Assembly: GCF_017301735.1 (NCBI RefSeq)
Contig: NZ_CP071090.1
Span: 11,577,001-11,641,000 of the forward strand
Direction of reading: 5' to 3'
DNA: 64,000 nt
Source of the DNA: Pyxidicoccus parkwaysis
Lineage (GTDB): Bacteria > Myxococcota > Myxococcia > Myxococcales > Myxococcaceae
Below, piece after piece: positions 62,279 through 64,000 of this stretch; positions within the stretch are counted from its first letter, which is position 1, and every line of letters starts with the position of its first letter. The position numbers and the translations under genes were made by a program. The notes beneath the pieces are model-generated. The model ran no database searches and was not told the origin of the DNA. It saw only the letters and a list, made by a program, of their open reading frames with translations.

Positions 62279-63217
62279 ATGAGGACACAAGAGCTTTCAC
62301 AACGAGCCCTTCCCTTGCTGGCGGCGGGGCTCTTCCGGGGGCAGCGAGGTGTCTCGCGCCTGCTGGTGGGAACGGACTTCTCCCTGCGCTCCGAGTTCGC
62401 GCTGGCGCGAGCGCTGCGCCTGCCGTTGGGGCAGGGCGGCGCCTTCTCGGTGCTGCACGTGACGCCTCCGCTGGACGGGCATGACGGCGCGGGCGGAGTG
62501 GTGTCGTGCGAGCGCTGCCTGCGCAAGGCGGTGGCCTCGGTGTGCCGGCGGCTGCGCCACCGCGTGGACGTGGAGGTGCAGGAGGTGCTGCGCCAGGGCG
62601 ACGCGGTGGAGGCGGCCTCCGTCGCATCGCGCGAGCTGGGGACGGAATTGGTGGTGCTGGGCCGTCCGCATGTGACGTACCCCGTGCGGGAATTGGCCGA
62701 GGACTCGATGGTGCGGCGCATGGTGCGGCGGCTGGGCGCATCGGTGCTGGTGGTGGTGCCGCACCCGGTGCGGCCGTACGCGCGGCCCCTCGTGGCGGTG
62801 GACTTCTCGCGGGAGTCCCGCCGGGCGCTGGAGTTGATGCTGAGGCTGTGTCCGTCGCCCATCCCGGTGGACGTGCTGCACGTGGTGGACACGCGCGAGG
62901 AGGAGGCGCTGCTGCGAGCCTCCGGAGCGCCCGCGGAGCGGTGGCTGCTCCTCCGGCAGGAGCGCGAGCACGGGGCGAGGGTGGCGCTCGGCCGGTTCCT
63001 CGCTCCCTACCGTGAGACGGGGCGCGAGCTCGAGGTGCGGGTGCGCAGCGGCGAGCCCGGGGACGGCATCCTCGCGGAGGCCGCGGAGCGCGGCACGGAT
63101 GTGCTGGCGGTGGCGATGTCGGGCACGGAGGCGCGCACGCCGCTGACGGAGCGCGTGCTGGCGCGGGCCGGCTGCGACGTGTTGGTGGCGAGGCAGGGCC
63201 GGCCCACCGCCTCTTGA
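62279..63217 (+). CDS. Tandem universal stress protein (two UspA domains)
   Basis: 312 residues with two UspA folds. Domain 1 (about 25-160): RLLVGTDFSLRSEFALARAL..ELVVLGRPHVTYPVRE..SVLVVVPH. Domain 2 (about 168-305): PLVAVDFSRESRRALELML..TDVLAVAMSGTEARTPL..CDVLVARQG. The ATP-type signature G-x2-G-x9-G(S/T) is only partly kept, so nucleotide binding is uncertain. Domain 1 has an inserted loop with a CERC motif after HDGAGG. A GGAGG precedes the ATG. It is followed by a hairpin and an ABC exporter gene 35 bp downstream. Confidence 0.88.
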   Translation: MRTQELSQRALPLLAAGLFRGQRGVSRLLVGTDFSLRSEFALARALRLPLGQGGAFSVLHVTPPLDGHDGAGGVVSCERCLRKAVASVCRRLRHRVDVEVQEVLRQGDAVEAASVASRELGTELVVLGRPHVTYPVRELAEDSMVRRMVRRLGASVLVVVPHPVRPYARPLVAVDFSRESRRALELMLRLCPSPIPVDVLHVVDTREEEALLRASGAPAERWLLLRQEREHGARVALGRFLAPYRETGRELEVRVRSGEPGDGILAEAAERGTDVLAVAMSGTEARTPLTERVLARAGCDVLVARQGRPTAS

Positions 63218-63218
63218 G

Positions 63219-63252
63219 CGCGGACGGAGGGTCCGCGTTATGAACGCGGACC
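63219..63252 (+). promoter_or_regulatory. Mutually exclusive hairpins at the ABC exporter start
   Basis: Segment A CGCGGAC (63219-63225), B GTCCGCG (63231-63237) and C CGCGGAC (63245-63251) allow A:B or B:C pairing. B:C extends to perfect 10-bp arms (63230-63239 with 63243-63252, loop ATG) ending directly at the GTG start. In A:B the loop is GGAGG, the probable ribosome binding site. Confidence 0.55.
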
Positions 63253-64000
63253 GTGTCTCCTCGCCCGCCTGCTTCCCCAGTCCCGCAGTCCCTCCTGGCC
63301 CGTCTGAAGAACACGGGCAGCCTCTTCCGGCAGCTGCCCGGAACCTTCCGCCTCTTCTGGCAGGCGAGCCCCCGCATGGCCGTGCTGCTGGGCGCGCTGA
63401 CGCTGGTGGCGGCATTGCTGCCCGCGGCCATCGCCTGGGTGGGGAAGCTGATTGTCGACACGGTGGTGGCGGCGTCGAAGGGCTCGGTGGAGGCGCGCTC
63501 CCACGTCTACGGCCTGGTGGGGCTGGAGTTCGGGCTGATGCTGGGCTCGGCGGTGGTGGAGCGCGGGCTGACGCTGACGCGCGAATTGCTCCGCGCCAAC
63601 CTGGGCAACCTCCTCAACGAGCGGATTCTGCAGAAGGCGCTGGAGCTGGAGCTGCGCCACTTCGAGGACTCGGACACCTACGACAAGATGCAGAACGCGC
63701 GGCGCGAGGCGAGCAGCCGGCCGCTGTCGCTGGTGATGCAGGTGTTCTCGATTGTGCGCAACGGAATCACGTTGAGCACCTTCGCGGCGCTGTTGATTGC
63801 GCTGTCTCCGTGGAGCGTGGCGGTGCTGATGGCGGCGTCGGTGCCGGCGTTCATCGCGGAGGCTCGGCTGGCGGCGGAGGGCTTCCGGCTGTACTCGTGG
63901 CGGGCGCCCGAGGGGCGGAAGCTGAACTACCTGGAGTGGATTCTCACGCGGGACAACCACGTGAAGGAGGTGAAGCTCTTCGGGTTGGGGCCGCTGGTGC
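63253..64000 (+). CDS. ABC exporter, N-terminal transmembrane part (truncated by window edge)
   Basis: 249 codons visible. An in-frame TGA at 63241 leaves the GTG at 63253 as first start. The N-terminus has SLLARLKNTGSLFRQLPGTF and TM1 MAVLLGALTLVAALLPAAIA. An EHEFD-like coupling segment ERILQKALELELRHFEDSD, then YDKMQNARREA, TM pair (NGITLSTFAALLIALSPWSV) and REVKLFGL-like NHVKEVKLFGLG identify the type-1 exporter membrane domain (MsbA/HlyB class). The ATPase domain should lie past the right edge. The substrate is unknown. Confidence 0.85.
   Translation, partial: MSPRPPASPVPQSLLARLKNTGSLFRQLPGTFRLFWQASPRMAVLLGALTLVAALLPAAIAWVGKLIVDTVVAASKGSVEARSHVYGLVGLEFGLMLGSAVVERGLTLTRELLRANLGNLLNERILQKALELELRHFEDSDTYDKMQNARREASSRPLSLVMQVFSIVRNGITLSTFAALLIALSPWSVAVLMAASVPAFIAEARLAAEGFRLYSWRAPEGRKLNYLEWILTRDNHVKEVKLFGLGPLV

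Overview
The window is about 64 kb of high-GC DNA. Third codon positions are strongly G/C, long false reading frames lie on the opposite strands, and the genes are dense in lipoproteins, two-component proteins and chemosensory clusters. This points to a myxobacterium (Myxococcota, most likely the Myxococcaceae: Myxococcus, Corallococcus or Pyxidicoccus). That is an inference from gene content; no rRNA or tRNA gene is present to confirm it.

Layout. 1-15 kb holds mainly cell-envelope and secreted proteins: a Vps62-like protein with a C-terminal barrel, a TDAG-repeat lipoprotein, a trypsin-like protease, a di-haem oxidoreductase and an RCC1-propeller lipoprotein. Among them are a Fur-family regulator with two candidate operators, a response regulator, a hybrid kinase and an Hsp20 chaperone. 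15.4-26.3 kb is one tightly overlapping + strand operon: cheY, cheA, cheW, a soluble MCP, a HEAT-repeat protein, cheR and cheB, then a fatty-acid desaturase. This matches the Che7 system of M. xanthus as I remember it (with Cpc7 and Des7). 26.4-38 kb holds a PilZ protein, stand-alone receivers, sensor kinases, a GH1 beta-glucosidase lipoprotein with a coupled secreted protein, and two cation/proton antiporters separated by a receiver gene and a striking palindromic repeat array. 38.1-45.9 kb (- strand) is a second complete chemosensory operon: cheW, cheR-TPR, cheW, a CHASE3 MCP, cheA fused to a receiver, and cheB. A CHASE-domain kinase lies upstream.

48-52.7 kb holds a CrtI-type desaturase followed by a tandem 1.6 kb duplication. 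Each copy carries a two-gene cassette (lipoprotein plus cytoplasmic protein), and the second copy still contains the 3' end of the desaturase gene as a fossil. 53.7-57.4 kb has two neighbouring divergent modules of a LysR regulator and an NAD(P)-binding oxidoreductase. 57.4-64 kb has a polytopic orphan MCP, a metzincin-like metalloprotease with four C-terminal repeats, CsbD, a 52-residue small protein flanked by strong hairpins, a tandem universal stress protein and the start of an ABC exporter.

How it works together: the dominant theme is signal transduction. Two chemosensory arrays, five histidine kinases outside them and several single-domain receivers sit beside envelope lipoproteins and ion antiporters. 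In the first array the desaturase and HEAT protein suggest a link to membrane-lipid composition. The second array probably delivers its output through the receiver fused to CheA, because no separate CheY is present.
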